Below are positions 1-5,964 of a stretch of DNA of 7,702 nt, in pieces; position 1 is the first letter of the stretch; each line of letters opens with the position of its first letter. Under the pieces are notes generated by a model. The model was not told where the DNA came from and made no database searches. It was given only the letters and a program-made list of their open reading frames with translations. The stretch is from the NCBI GenBank assembly GCA_900542115.1, contig UQMC01000098.1, positions 1 to 7,702 of the forward strand. The letters are read 5' to 3'. A program made the position numbers and the translations under genes. Source of the stretch: an uncultured Oscillibacter sp. (lineage in GTDB: Bacteria > Bacillota > Clostridia > Oscillospirales > Oscillospiraceae).

Positions 1-50
1 GGCGACCACCGAGATCTACACTCTTTCCCTACACGACGCTCTTCCGATCT
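1..50 (+). other. Illumina TruSeq P5/universal adapter (artefact)
   Basis: These 50 bases match the 3' 50 bases of the TruSeq universal (P5) adapter, from GGCGACCACCGAG through to the terminal GCTCTTCCGATCT. They are not biological. Real sequence begins at 51. The adapter extends the livF reading frame by a few artificial codons to a TAG at 29-31. Confidence 0.99.
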
Positions 51-691
51 ATCTTGCCGGTTTCCAGCACGTAGCCGCGGTCGGCCACGGAAAGGGCCGC
101 CTGTGCATTCTGCTCCACGAGAAGGATCGTGGTGCCCGCTTTGTGCAGTTCCTTGATAATGTCAAAAATCTGTTCCACCAAAATCGGGGCAAGGCCCATG
201 GAAGGCTCGTCCAGCATCAGCAGCTTGGGGTTGCTCATCAAAGCGCGGCCCATCGCCAGCATTTGCTGCTCGCCGCCGGAAAGCGTTCCGGCGATTTGGC
301 GGCGGCGCTCCTTCAGGCGGGGGAACTGCTCAAACACGCGCTCCATGTCGCCCTCAATATCGCCGCCCTTGCGGGAGAACGCGCCCATGTCCAGATTTTC
401 CTGAACGGTCATCTGCAGGAACACCCGGCGTCCCTCCGGGACCAGTGCAAGCCCCTTGGAGACAACCTTGTGGCTGGGAACGTGGTTCAAGGGCTGGCCC
501 ATGAAGTCGATATGGCCGGTCTTGCTCCGCAGCAGGCAGGCGATGGTGTTCAGCGTTGTGGACTTACCGGCACCGTTGGCGCCGATCAGAGTAACGATCT
601 CGCCCTCGTTGACCTCAAAGGAGATACCCTTGATGGCGTGGATGCTGCCGTAATAGACGTTGATGTCATCAACCTTCAAAATGGTGCTCAT
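51..691 (-). CDS. livF: LivF, branched-chain amino acid ABC transporter ATP-binding protein (3' end missing)
   Basis: This is one of the two cytoplasmic ATPases that power the LivHM permease. Numbered from the ATG at 691, the sequence shows Walker A GANGAGKST (37-45), the LivF-typical Q-loop PEGRRVF (85-91), signature LSGGEQQM (137-144) and Walker B LLMLDEP (157-163). The switch position reads VEQN (Gln194), which is normal for LivF where other ABC ATPases have His. It lies 2 bases downstream of livG. A GTG at 697 overlapping the livG stop is also in frame, but it sits only 1 base from the AGGAGG at 699-704. The ATG has 7 bases of spacing and is preferred. Only 213 whole codons are present, against about 235 usual for the family. 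The gene is cut at 51, and residues read beyond that (DRKSVV) come from adapter. Family assignment is secure; substrate is by operon context. Confidence 0.96.
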
Positions 692-693
692 GC

Positions 694-1527
694 TCACGCC
701 TCCTTTTGCTTACCCAGATAGGCCTCAATGACCACCGGGTTGGATTGAATTTCCGCGGGGCTGCCCTTGGCGATGACCTTGCCGAAGTTCAGCACGCAGA
801 TGCCCTCGCAGATGTTCATGACCAGATTCATGTCATGCTCGATGAGGAGAATGGCAATCTGGAACGTATCACGAATTTTACGGATATTTTCCATCAGCTC
901 TGCCGTTTCCGAGGGGTTCATACCGGCGGCAGGCTCGTCCAGCAGCAGCAGAGAGGGGTTGGTGGCCAGCGCCCGGACGATCTCCAAACGGCGCTGTGCA
1001 CCGTAAGGCAGGGAACCGGCCTTGACGTTTGCGACGTCCTCCATGTGGAACAGGCTCAAAAGCTCCAGCGCCCGCTCGTGGGCAATCTTTTCTTCTTTCC
1101 AGAAGCCGGGGAGGCGGAGAATGCCGCTGACCATGCTGTACTTCATCTGAGAATCCATGGCGGCAGTGACATTTTCCTCTACGGTCAGGTTGTCAAACAG
1201 GCGAATATTCTGGAAGGTACGGGCGATACCCGCCCGGTTCACCTGCGCGGTGGACATATCGTGGGTATCCCGGCCATCCAGCAGAATTGTGCCGTGAGTG
1301 GGCTGGTAAACCTTGGTCAGCAGATTGAAAACCGTGGTCTTACCGGCACCGTTGGGGCCGATGAGACCGGCAATCTCCGTGCGGCCGATCATGAGGTTGA
1401 AATCGTCCACGGCCTTCAGGCCGCCGAAGGTAACGCCCAGATTCACGCAGTTGAGGATGGGCCGCTTATCAATGTCCCGCTCCGGAATCATGGCGCCGGA
1501 GGGAACAGGAACCAGCTTTCCAAACAT
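694..1527 (-). CDS. livG: LivG, branched-chain amino acid ABC transporter ATP-binding protein
   Basis: This is the second ATPase of the transporter, 277 residues, and it pairs with LivF on the cytoplasmic face of LivHM. It shows Walker A GPNGAGKTT (57-65), Q-loop RTFQNIRLF (103-111) and Walker B LLLLDEP with Glu198. The signature is the LivG-type LPYGAQRR (173-180) rather than LSGGQ, and the switch histidine is His231 in IEHDM. The C-terminal stretch from about 254 to 274 (GSPAEI...VIEAYLG) matches the short tail domain found in LivG-type ATPases. The start is ATG 1527, 9 bases after AGGAGG (1537-1542). An in-frame Met13 would give a more usual N-terminus but has no such site. The gene begins 1 base after the livM stop and ends 2 bases before the livF ATG. 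It looks complete and normal. Confidence 0.97.
   Translation of the reverse strand: MFGKLVPVPSGAMIPERDIDKRPILNCVNLGVTFGGLKAVDDFNLMIGRTEIAGLIGPNGAGKTTVFNLLTKVYQPTHGTILLDGRDTHDMSTAQVNRAGIARTFQNIRLFDNLTVEENVTAAMDSQMKYSMVSGILRLPGFWKEEKIAHERALELLSLFHMEDVANVKAGSLPYGAQRRLEIVRALATNPSLLLLDEPAAGMNPSETAELMENIRKIRDTFQIAILLIEHDMNLVMNICEGICVLNFGKVIAKGSPAEIQSNPVVIEAYLGKQKEA
699..704 (-). promoter_or_regulatory. livF Shine-Dalgarno, decides the start codon
   Basis: AGGAGG on the minus strand lies inside the last codons of livG. It is 7 bases from ATG 691 but only 1 base from the in-frame GTG at 697. This favours the ATG and implies translational coupling to livG. Confidence 0.8.
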
Positions 1528-1528
1528 A

Positions 1529-2599
1529 TCAGGCGGCCTCCTTTTCGTTTTTCTTGCCGGGCTTCAGCCGGAGGAAGAAATTCTTCAGCGTGGGATTATT
1601 GGTAATGAGCATCACCAGAATCAGCACGATGGCGTACACCAGCATCCGGTAATCCGCAAACTGACGCAGCGCCTCGGGCAGAATGGTCAGCGCGGCAGCG
1701 GCAATGAGGCTGCCCCAGATGTTGCCGAGACCGCCCAGCACCACGAACACCAGCACCAGAATAGAGGTGTTGAAGTTGAACTTGGACGCCTGCAGGGAGG
1801 AGTAGTTCAGACCGTACAGCGCACCGGCGGCACCGGCCAACGCGGCGGAGGTGACAAAAGCCATAAGCTTGTACTTCGTGACGTTGATGCCGATGCTCTC
1901 CGTGGCAATGCGGTTATCCCGCATGGCCATGATGGCCCGGCCGGCACGGCTGTGCTTCAGGTTCAGGACGATGACCAGCGTGAGCATCACCAGAATAAAG
2001 CCGGCGGTAAAGGAGGCGATGGTTTTGACATTGGCCGTGCCCTGCGCGCCCTTGATGATGGCGGTGCCGGTCTCAGTCAGGTGCAGATCGTCTACCGTCT
2101 TATTGCCGGTGAGGTTAAAGAGAATGTGGAGACCGTTTTCATCATGGCCCACAATGAGGCAGGTCACCAGCTCCTTGATGATCTCACCAAAGGCCAGCGT
2201 CACAATGGCAAGATAGTCGCCCTGAAGCCGCAGCACAGGCGCGCCCACAATGAAGCCCGCGATGGTGGCAAAGACAGCGCCGACGATCATGTCGATGGCC
2301 AGACGCACACCGGCGGAGGGGATGGTGTCTATCAAGCTCTGGGAGGCAATCACACCGGCGAAGGCACCCACGCTCATAAAGCCGGCGTGGCCCAGACTCA
2401 GCTCACCGAGGATACCCACGGTGAGGTTCAGGGATACGGCCATGGACATATAGCAACAGATGGGGACCAGCAGGCCGGTCATGGAGCGGTTCAGGACTCC
2501 GGCGCCGCTGAGCAGCGTGACGGCCACATAGAAGACCACAACACCGAGATAGGTGGAGAAATTCACGGCATTGGTCCGACTGAGTTTCTGAAGTTTCAT
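1529..2599 (-). CDS. livM: LivM, branched-chain amino acid ABC transporter permease
   Basis: This is a polytopic inner-membrane permease of the BPD_transp_2 family that forms the translocation path with LivH. From ATG 2599 it has 356 residues. The family signature LNLTVGILGELSLGHAGF lies at 57-74, followed by GDYLAIVTLAFGEI (127-140). The cytoplasmic ATPase-coupling region is at 217-240 (SRAGRAIMAMRDNRIA...), and the conserved GGLGNIWGSLIAAA follows at 289-302. A GTG at 2608 is also in frame, but only the ATG has a sensible ribosome binding site (AAGGTGA, overlapping the livH stop). The loop at about 150-192 is longer and more polar (Asn/Thr/Asp/Lys) than I expect, and the usual GGxNG-like segment reads LTGNKT. 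The C-terminus is basic (KPGKKNEKEAA). Function is secure as a Liv-type permease. Confidence 0.95.
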   Translation of the reverse strand: MKLQKLSRTNAVNFSTYLGVVVFYVAVTLLSGAGVLNRSMTGLLVPICCYMSMAVSLNLTVGILGELSLGHAGFMSVGAFAGVIASQSLIDTIPSAGVRLAIDMIVGAVFATIAGFIVGAPVLRLQGDYLAIVTLAFGEIIKELVTCLIVGHDENGLHILFNLTGNKTVDDLHLTETGTAIIKGAQGTANVKTIASFTAGFILVMLTLVIVLNLKHSRAGRAIMAMRDNRIATESIGINVTKYKLMAFVTSAALAGAAGALYGLNYSSLQASKFNFNTSILVLVFVVLGGLGNIWGSLIAAAALTILPEALRQFADYRMLVYAIVLILVMLITNNPTLKNFFLRLKPGKKNEKEAA

Positions 2600-2604
2600 T
2601 CCGG

Positions 2605-2611
2605 TCACCTT
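2605..2611 (-). promoter_or_regulatory. livM Shine-Dalgarno overlapping the livH stop codon
   Basis: AAGGTGA on the minus strand includes the last two bases of the livH TAA (2610-2612). The AAGGTG part lies 6 bases from ATG 2599. The overlap implies livH and livM translation are coupled. It argues against the in-frame GTG at 2608, which would start within this site. Confidence 0.6.
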
Positions 2612-3488
2612 ACACTTTCTCGGGCATGATCTTGCCCAGCAGGCCGGCGGGCTTCACCAGCAGCACCACGATCAAAACGGCGAACACGATGGAGTTTGCA
2701 AGCTGCGTGGAAATATAGGCCTTAGCCAGCGCCTCGATGATTCCCAGCAGCAGACCGCCGAGGAACGCGCCGGGAATGGAGCCGATGCCGCCGAACACGG
2801 CAGCGGTAAACGCCTTGATGCCGGGCATAGAGCCGGTGGTGGGCATCAGAGAGGTGTTGAAGGAGCACAGCAGCACACCGGCGATGGCAGCCAGCGCGGA
2901 GCCGATGGCAAACGTCACGGAAATGGTAGTGTTGACGTCGATACCCATGAGCTGCGCCGCGCCCTTATCCTCGGAGCAGGCACGCATGGCTTTACCTATT
3001 TTGCTCTTGCTGACGAAGGTGGTCAGGGCCAGCATGATGACGATGCAGGCAGCAATGGTCAAAAGGGAAATATAGGGGATGGTGAGCTGACCGTCAAAGA
3101 GCTTCACAGAGCCCTCCACAACAGGGGGATAGGTCTTGGCGGCGGCCTTCCAGATCAGCAGAGCGGAGTTCTGGAGGAAATAGCTGACGCCGATGGCGGT
3201 GATGAGCACGGCCAGAGAGGGCGCGGAGCGGAGGGGCTTATAGGCCAGCCGCTCAATGATGATACCCAGCGCCGTGCAGGCAATGACTGCCAGCAGCGTC
3301 GCCACGATGGGGGGAAGATTCATATAGTACATGGCGCAGAAGGAAACATAGCCGCCGATCATGATGATGTCGCCGTGGGCGAAGTTCAGCATTTTGGCGA
3401 TGCCGTACACCATGGTGTAGCCCAGCGCGATAATGGCGTAAATGCTGCCAAGACTGATGCCGCTGATCAGATAGGAGAGAAATTCCAT
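2610..3488 (-). CDS. livH: LivH, branched-chain amino acid ABC transporter permease
   Basis: This is the partner permease of LivM, 292 residues, close to the usual family length. The N-terminal part carries the LivH hallmark GYTMVYGIAKMLNFAHGD (23-40). The ATPase-coupling loop lies around 162-184 (SKIGKAMRACSEDKGAAQLMG), and GGIGSIPGAFLGG at 233-245 is the conserved region of the C-terminal half. Hydrophobic segments run through the protein, with one polar loop at about 115-135. ATG 3488 follows AAGAGG (3497-3502) with 8 bases of spacing. The gene is separated from livK by 178 bases of structured DNA, unlike the tight spacing of the rest of the operon. It appears complete and unremarkable. 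Confidence 0.97.
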   Translation of the reverse strand: MEFLSYLISGISLGSIYAIIALGYTMVYGIAKMLNFAHGDIIMIGGYVSFCAMYYMNLPPIVATLLAVIACTALGIIIERLAYKPLRSAPSLAVLITAIGVSYFLQNSALLIWKAAAKTYPPVVEGSVKLFDGQLTIPYISLLTIAACIVIMLALTTFVSKSKIGKAMRACSEDKGAAQLMGIDVNTTISVTFAIGSALAAIAGVLLCSFNTSLMPTTGSMPGIKAFTAAVFGGIGSIPGAFLGGLLLGIIEALAKAYISTQLANSIVFAVLIVVLLVKPAGLLGKIMPEKV

Positions 3489-3519
3489 GGGGCAAACCTC
3501 TTTTCCAAATAGAATGAAT

Positions 3520-3587
3520 GGATTTCCATGGCAGAAATCCGGACGGAGGGGCTGCCTCTGCCCGGATTTCCGCTATGGAAGCGGAAA
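3520..3587 (-). promoter_or_regulatory. Chain of mutually exclusive RNA stems in the livK-livH gap
   Basis: In the minus-strand transcript four segments can pair as 1:2, 2:3 or 3:4. Segment 1 (3587-3581, UUUCCGC) pairs with 2 (3573-3567). Segment 2, extended to 3562, pairs with 3 (3542-3534) over 9 bp, continuing inward through a G-U pair to give about 15 bp with one mismatch (3534-3570). Segment 3 pairs with 4 (3526-3520, GAAAUCC). The innermost wobble is G-U on the minus strand but C-A on the plus strand, which fits RNA made from the minus strand. No U-run follows, so it is not an ordinary terminator. It could be an RNA processing or stability element, or an attenuator-like switch ahead of livH. 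The pairings are seen; the function is inference. Confidence 0.5.
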
Positions 3588-3606
3588 GGACAGACGTCCC
3601 AACGCC

Positions 3607-3641
3607 GCGGGGCTGCCGGGGAGATTCCCGGCGGCCGCCGC
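3607..3641 (-). promoter_or_regulatory. Stable GC hairpin just downstream of livK
   Basis: Starting 25 bases after the livK TAA, the minus-strand RNA folds as 4 bp, a one-base bulge, 3 bp, one A-C mismatch, then 6 bp (GCCGGG/CCCGGC) closing a 6-base loop. All 13 pairs are G-C. No U-tract follows. Such hairpins after a binding-protein gene are known in other ABC operons to protect the upstream mRNA from 3' decay, and that is the likely role here. It may also cause partial termination. Confidence 0.55.
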
Positions 3642-3666
3642 AGGGCGTAAAGGTTCAAAAGGCAGC

Positions 3667-4878
3667 TTAGTCCTCGGGCAGAACGTACTCGCCGTCCTTG
3701 ATGACATAAGCGGTAGGAGCCTTGGAGACCTGACCCTCAGCATTCCAGGTCATGTCCTTGCCGGTGAGGCCGGAGTAGGAAAAGTCGGAGCTGGTGAGCT
3801 GAGCCACGAGGGCGTCGCAGATGTCGGAGTTGCTCATATCAGCGGTGCAGCCAGCCTTTTCCAGAGCTTCCTTGACAATGTAGACACCGTCATAAGCGTC
3901 AGCGGCGAACTGGTTGGGCTCGATGGTATAAGCAGCGGTGTAAGCATCCACGAAGGACTGGGTTTCGGGAACGGTAGCGGAGAAGGGGGTCAGGAGCATC
4001 AGGCCCTCAGCCAGAGAAGCGTCAAAGTTCTCCATGGTCAGGATGCCATCCATACCATCCACGCCGAAGAAGGTGGGAGCATAGCCCATCTGCTTGGCCT
4101 GAGCCAGAATGATGGAAGCGGGCTGATAGTAGATGGGCATGAACACCAGATCGGCGCCGGCTTTCTGGGCACCGGTGAGCTGAACGGTGAAATCGGAGGC
4201 AGTGTCATTGGTGAAGGTGCCCTGATAGACGACCTCCATACCCTTATCGGCGGCCTCCTGAACGAAGGTATCGCGGATGCCCTGAGAATAGGCGTCATCG
4301 TTGCGGTAGATCACAGCCAGCTTGCTCTCGGGCATATGCTCGAAGATGTAGTCAGCGGAGGAAATTCCCTGATTGGGGTCGGTGAAGCAGACCTGGAACA
4401 CATTGTCTTTATTGGCGGTCACGTCGGTAGAGGAGGCGGAGGGGGTCAGCATGAAGGTGCGGTCATTGTAGCAGACGTCGGCCACAGCGATGGACGCGCC
4501 GGTGGTGGTGGGGCCAACCAGGACCTGCAGGCCATGGTCCATCATGGTGTTGTAGGCGTTGACGGCCTTCTCGCCATCGCCCTCATCGTCCTGCTTCTGG
4601 AACTCGAACTTGATCTTGGAATCGCTGGCGTTGATCTCATTGACGGCCAGCTCCGCGCCCTGAACCACGGCCATGCCGTAGATGGCGTAGTCACCGGTCA
4701 GGGGGCCGATGGAGCCCAGCTTGAAGGTCTGGGTATCGGCGGTGTCGGTGCTGCCGGAGTTGTCGGCCGCAGCGTCAGAGCTGCCGGAATTGCCGGAGCT
4801 GCTGGAGCCGCCGCAGGCCGCCATGCTGAGGACCATGGCAGAGGCCATGACAAAGGCAAGTAATTTCTTCGTTTTCAT
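3667..4878 (-). CDS. livK: LivK-type lipoprotein, branched-chain amino acid ABC transporter substrate-binding protein
   Basis: This 403-residue extracellular binding protein delivers substrate to LivHM. Residues 1-21 form a signal peptide (basic MKTKK, then a hydrophobic core) ending in a lipobox MAAC. Cys22 is the lipidated residue, so the protein is anchored to the outer face of the membrane as in Gram-positives. A Gly/Ser/Asp/Ala-rich flexible linker follows to about 49. The type I periplasmic-binding fold (Peripla_BP_6) starts at FKLGSIGPLTGDYAIYG (52-68). VGPTTTGASIAV (121-132) and LTPSASS (144-150) sit where this family places its ligand-contacting Ser/Thr residues. ATG 4878 follows AAGGAG (4887-4892) by 8 bases. 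It is the first gene of the operon. Leu/Ile/Val is the expected ligand, but related proteins bind other amino acids, amides or urea, so exact specificity is open. Confidence 0.94.
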   Translation of the reverse strand: MKTKKLLAFVMASAMVLSMAACGGSSSSGNSGSSDAAADNSGSTDTADTQTFKLGSIGPLTGDYAIYGMAVVQGAELAVNEINASDSKIKFEFQKQDDEGDGEKAVNAYNTMMDHGLQVLVGPTTTGASIAVADVCYNDRTFMLTPSASSTDVTANKDNVFQVCFTDPNQGISSADYIFEHMPESKLAVIYRNDDAYSQGIRDTFVQEAADKGMEVVYQGTFTNDTASDFTVQLTGAQKAGADLVFMPIYYQPASIILAQAKQMGYAPTFFGVDGMDGILTMENFDASLAEGLMLLTPFSATVPETQSFVDAYTAAYTIEPNQFAADAYDGVYIVKEALEKAGCTADMSNSDICDALVAQLTSSDFSYSGLTGKDMTWNAEGQVSKAPTAYVIKDGEYVLPED

Positions 4879-4913
4879 TTGAAGTTCTCCTTTTCATCAA
4901 AAATTGACAATGT

Positions 4914-4942
4914 TATATAGGTACTCCCGCCGCGCTTCACAA
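4914..4942 (-). promoter_or_regulatory. Sigma-A promoter of the liv operon
   Basis: On the minus strand, TTGTGA (4937-4942) and TATATA (4914-4919) are separated by exactly 17 bases. They match the consensus at 4/6 and 5/6. Transcription should start near 4907, giving a leader of about 30 bases before livK. The promoter lies between the upstream terminator and livK. Confidence 0.7.
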
Positions 4943-4950
4943 TCGTGTGA
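4937..4950. promoter_or_regulatory. Operator-like palindrome over the livK -35 box
   Basis: TCACA-ATCG-TGTGA is a perfect 5-bp inverted repeat with a 4-base centre. It covers the whole -35 element of the liv promoter. A protein bound here would block RNA polymerase. The arms are in the opposite order to a CRP site. The cognate regulator cannot be named. Confidence 0.35.
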
Positions 4951-4968
4951 GGTGCGGAGAAGCCATAC

Positions 4969-5002
4969 AAAAAAGCGGTCCCGCCGCTGGCGGAACCGCT
5001 TT
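4969..5002 (-). terminator. Intrinsic terminator of the small membrane protein gene
   Basis: On the minus strand, a 14-position stem (AAAGCGGU-U-CCGCC with GGCGG-G-ACCGCUUU, one G-U wobble) closes a 3-base loop and runs straight into six U (4974-4969). The odd pair is a wobble on the minus strand but a C-A mismatch on the plus strand, so minus is the functional direction. It lies 14 bases after the stop at 5017 and insulates the liv promoter. Confidence 0.92.
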
Positions 5003-5016
5003 ACTGTATCAAACAG

Positions 5017-5307
5017 TTACATCGCAGGTTCAAGCTGCCAGAGCGATATGGGCTTGCGTACAACCAGACGTACCAGTACAAGTACGGATACCAGCAGAAT
5101 AATGACCGGCAGGCAAATCAAAGCCAGTCCCAGAATGCCGTGCAGGGACAAAATAATAAAGGACGCCATAATAATGGCGTCCAGAACGGCAATGATGGAA
5201 CGATTGGCAGAAGCAGAACGAGCGCAGGAACGATTCGCGTTCGCGCAGGAAGCGGACGCAGACATAGACATCATAGTATGGTTATGAGAAAAACGATGGA
5301 ACATCAT
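5017..5307 (-). CDS. Small two-helix membrane protein of unknown function
   Basis: I do not recognise this 96-residue protein. ATG 5307 follows AAAGGAG (5314-5320) by 6 bases; an in-frame upstream extension has no such site. The first 15 residues are rich in Met, His and Ser. Residues 14-37 are a low-complexity Ser/Ala/Asn/Arg/Cys stretch with NRS repeated ten residues apart. Two hydrophobic segments follow, at about 38-58 (IIAVLDAIIMASFIILSLHG) and 59-83, so it is probably a membrane hairpin. The tail is RKPISLWQLEPAM. It has its own consensus promoter and terminator and is flanked by unrelated genes, so it is a stand-alone unit. The complete set of signals argues for a real gene. The alternative is a structured RNA, since a perfect inverted repeat lies inside it. 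Confidence 0.72.
   Translation of the reverse strand: MMFHRFSHNHTMMSMSASASCANANRSCARSASANRSIIAVLDAIIMASFIILSLHGILGLALICLPVIILLVSVLVLVRLVVRKPISLWQLEPAM
5161..5182. repeat. Perfect 9-bp inverted repeat within the small membrane protein gene
   Basis: Arms GGACGCCAT (5161-5169) and ATGGCGTCC (5174-5182) flank the 4-base centre AATA. In the reading frame it encodes DAIIMAS, in the first hydrophobic segment. It could form an mRNA hairpin or be chance. Confidence 0.6.
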
Positions 5308-5338
5308 GGACCGCTCCTTTCTGTCGAATGTTGGGCTT

Positions 5339-5367
5339 ATTTTATCGCCGCAAAGCGGAAATGTCAA
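5339..5367 (-). promoter_or_regulatory. Strong sigma-A promoter of the small membrane protein gene
   Basis: On the minus strand, a perfect TTGACA (5362-5367), a 17-base spacer and TAAAAT (5339-5344) give one of the best promoters in the window. The expected start is near 5332, about 25 bases before the start codon. The spacer holds a short palindrome, CCGC-AAA-GCGG (5348-5358), that could be an operator. Confidence 0.85.
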
Positions 5368-5476
5368 CAGGGGGACACGGGGCAAAATGGATAAAGATAT
5401 GACGCTGTATACAAATAAATGGCAATGATTTGCACAAAATGACGAAGGAAGAAGAAAAGTTCTCCCCGGGAACCGC

Positions 5477-5505
5477 TTGCACAGGGCGGACGGATACAGT
5501 ATAAT
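5477..5505 (+). promoter_or_regulatory. Promoter of the VOC enzyme / four-cysteine protein operon
   Basis: An exact TATAAT (5500-5505) lies 17 bases after TTGCAC (5477-5482), which matches the -35 consensus weakly. Transcription should start near 5512, leaving a leader of about 77 bases. An imperfect inverted repeat, GTTC...GAAC around CCCGGG (5459-5473), sits just upstream of the -35. The promoter diverges from the one at 5339-5367. Confidence 0.7.
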
Positions 5506-5588
5506 GGCTGCAGTGTCCGCAGCACAGAAGGCTCGATGCTGATAGGACGGCTTCGGACCAAGAGAAAGAAAAACAGGAGGAAAGCAGA

Positions 5589-5954
5589 ATGTTCACCTTT
5601 AACCATTTTAATTTTAATGTGGCGGATTTGGACAAGTCCATTCAGTTTTATCATGACGCGCTGGGACTGGAGTCGGTGCGCCGGAAGGAGGCGGAGGATG
5701 GCAGCTTTGTCCTGACGTTTTTAGGAGACGGGAAAACGGATTTCCGTCTGGAGTTGACATGGCTCCGGGACCATCCGCAGAAGTATGATCTGGGAGAGTG
5801 TGAGTTCCATCTGGCCCTCAGCGTGCCGGATATGGACAAGGCCCATGCGCTTCACGAGAAGCTAGGCTGCATCTGCTATGAAAATCCGGCTATGGGCATC
5901 TATTTTATTTCTGATCCGGATGGTTACTGGATCGAGATCGTGCCGGAGCGGTAA
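5589..5954 (+). CDS. VOC-family protein, glyoxalase I-like (lactoylglutathione lyase family)
   Basis: This is a 121-residue single-domain vicinal-oxygen-chelate protein, slightly shorter than E. coli glyoxalase I (135). All four metal ligands of glyoxalase I can be placed: His6 (NHFNFNVADL), Glu55 (RLELTW), His74 (FHLALSV) and Glu116 (YWIEIVPE). The family motifs SIQFYHDALGL (17-27) and DPDGYWIE (109-116) are also present. It therefore probably binds a divalent metal, as a homodimer in the cytoplasm. A role in methylglyoxal or other aldehyde detoxification is likely, but VOC enzymes are diverse and many clostridia lack glutathione, so the true thiol cofactor or substrate is unknown. ATG 5589 follows AGGAGG (5575-5580) by 8 bases. 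It is the first gene of a two-gene operon. Confidence 0.88.
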   Translation: MFTFNHFNFNVADLDKSIQFYHDALGLESVRRKEAEDGSFVLTFLGDGKTDFRLELTWLRDHPQKYDLGECEFHLALSVPDMDKAHALHEKLGCICYENPAMGIYFISDPDGYWIEIVPER

Positions 5955-5964
5955 GGGAGACGCT

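Noticed and set aside
706..1605. Plus-strand open frame opposite livG
   Set aside because: Shadow of livG; no start signals and no family features.
1313..2629. Long plus-strand open frame opposite livG and livM
   Set aside because: Gln/His/Gly-rich with no recognisable domain. The minus-strand frames carry clear family motifs and ribosome binding sites.
3467..3658. Small minus-strand frame in the livK-livH gap
   Set aside because: It runs through the hairpin region, has no ribosome binding site and is Pro/Arg-rich. It overlaps the livH start.
3487..4863. Long open frame on the plus strand opposite livK (over 450 codons)
   Set aside because: It mirrors livK exactly, has a Gly/His/Val-rich composition typical of antisense frames in GC-rich DNA, starts without a ribosome binding site and shows no domain.
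4893..4908. CodY-like box upstream of livK
   Set aside because: AATTTT and GAAAA are present but separated by the wrong spacing for the AATTTTCWGAAAATT consensus.
4937..4950. CRP binding site
   Set aside because: A CRP site is TGTGA-N6-TCACA. Here the arms are in the reverse order with a 4-base centre.
5342..5654. Minus-strand frames across the divergent promoter region
   Set aside because: They overlap two good promoters and the VOC start and have no start signals.
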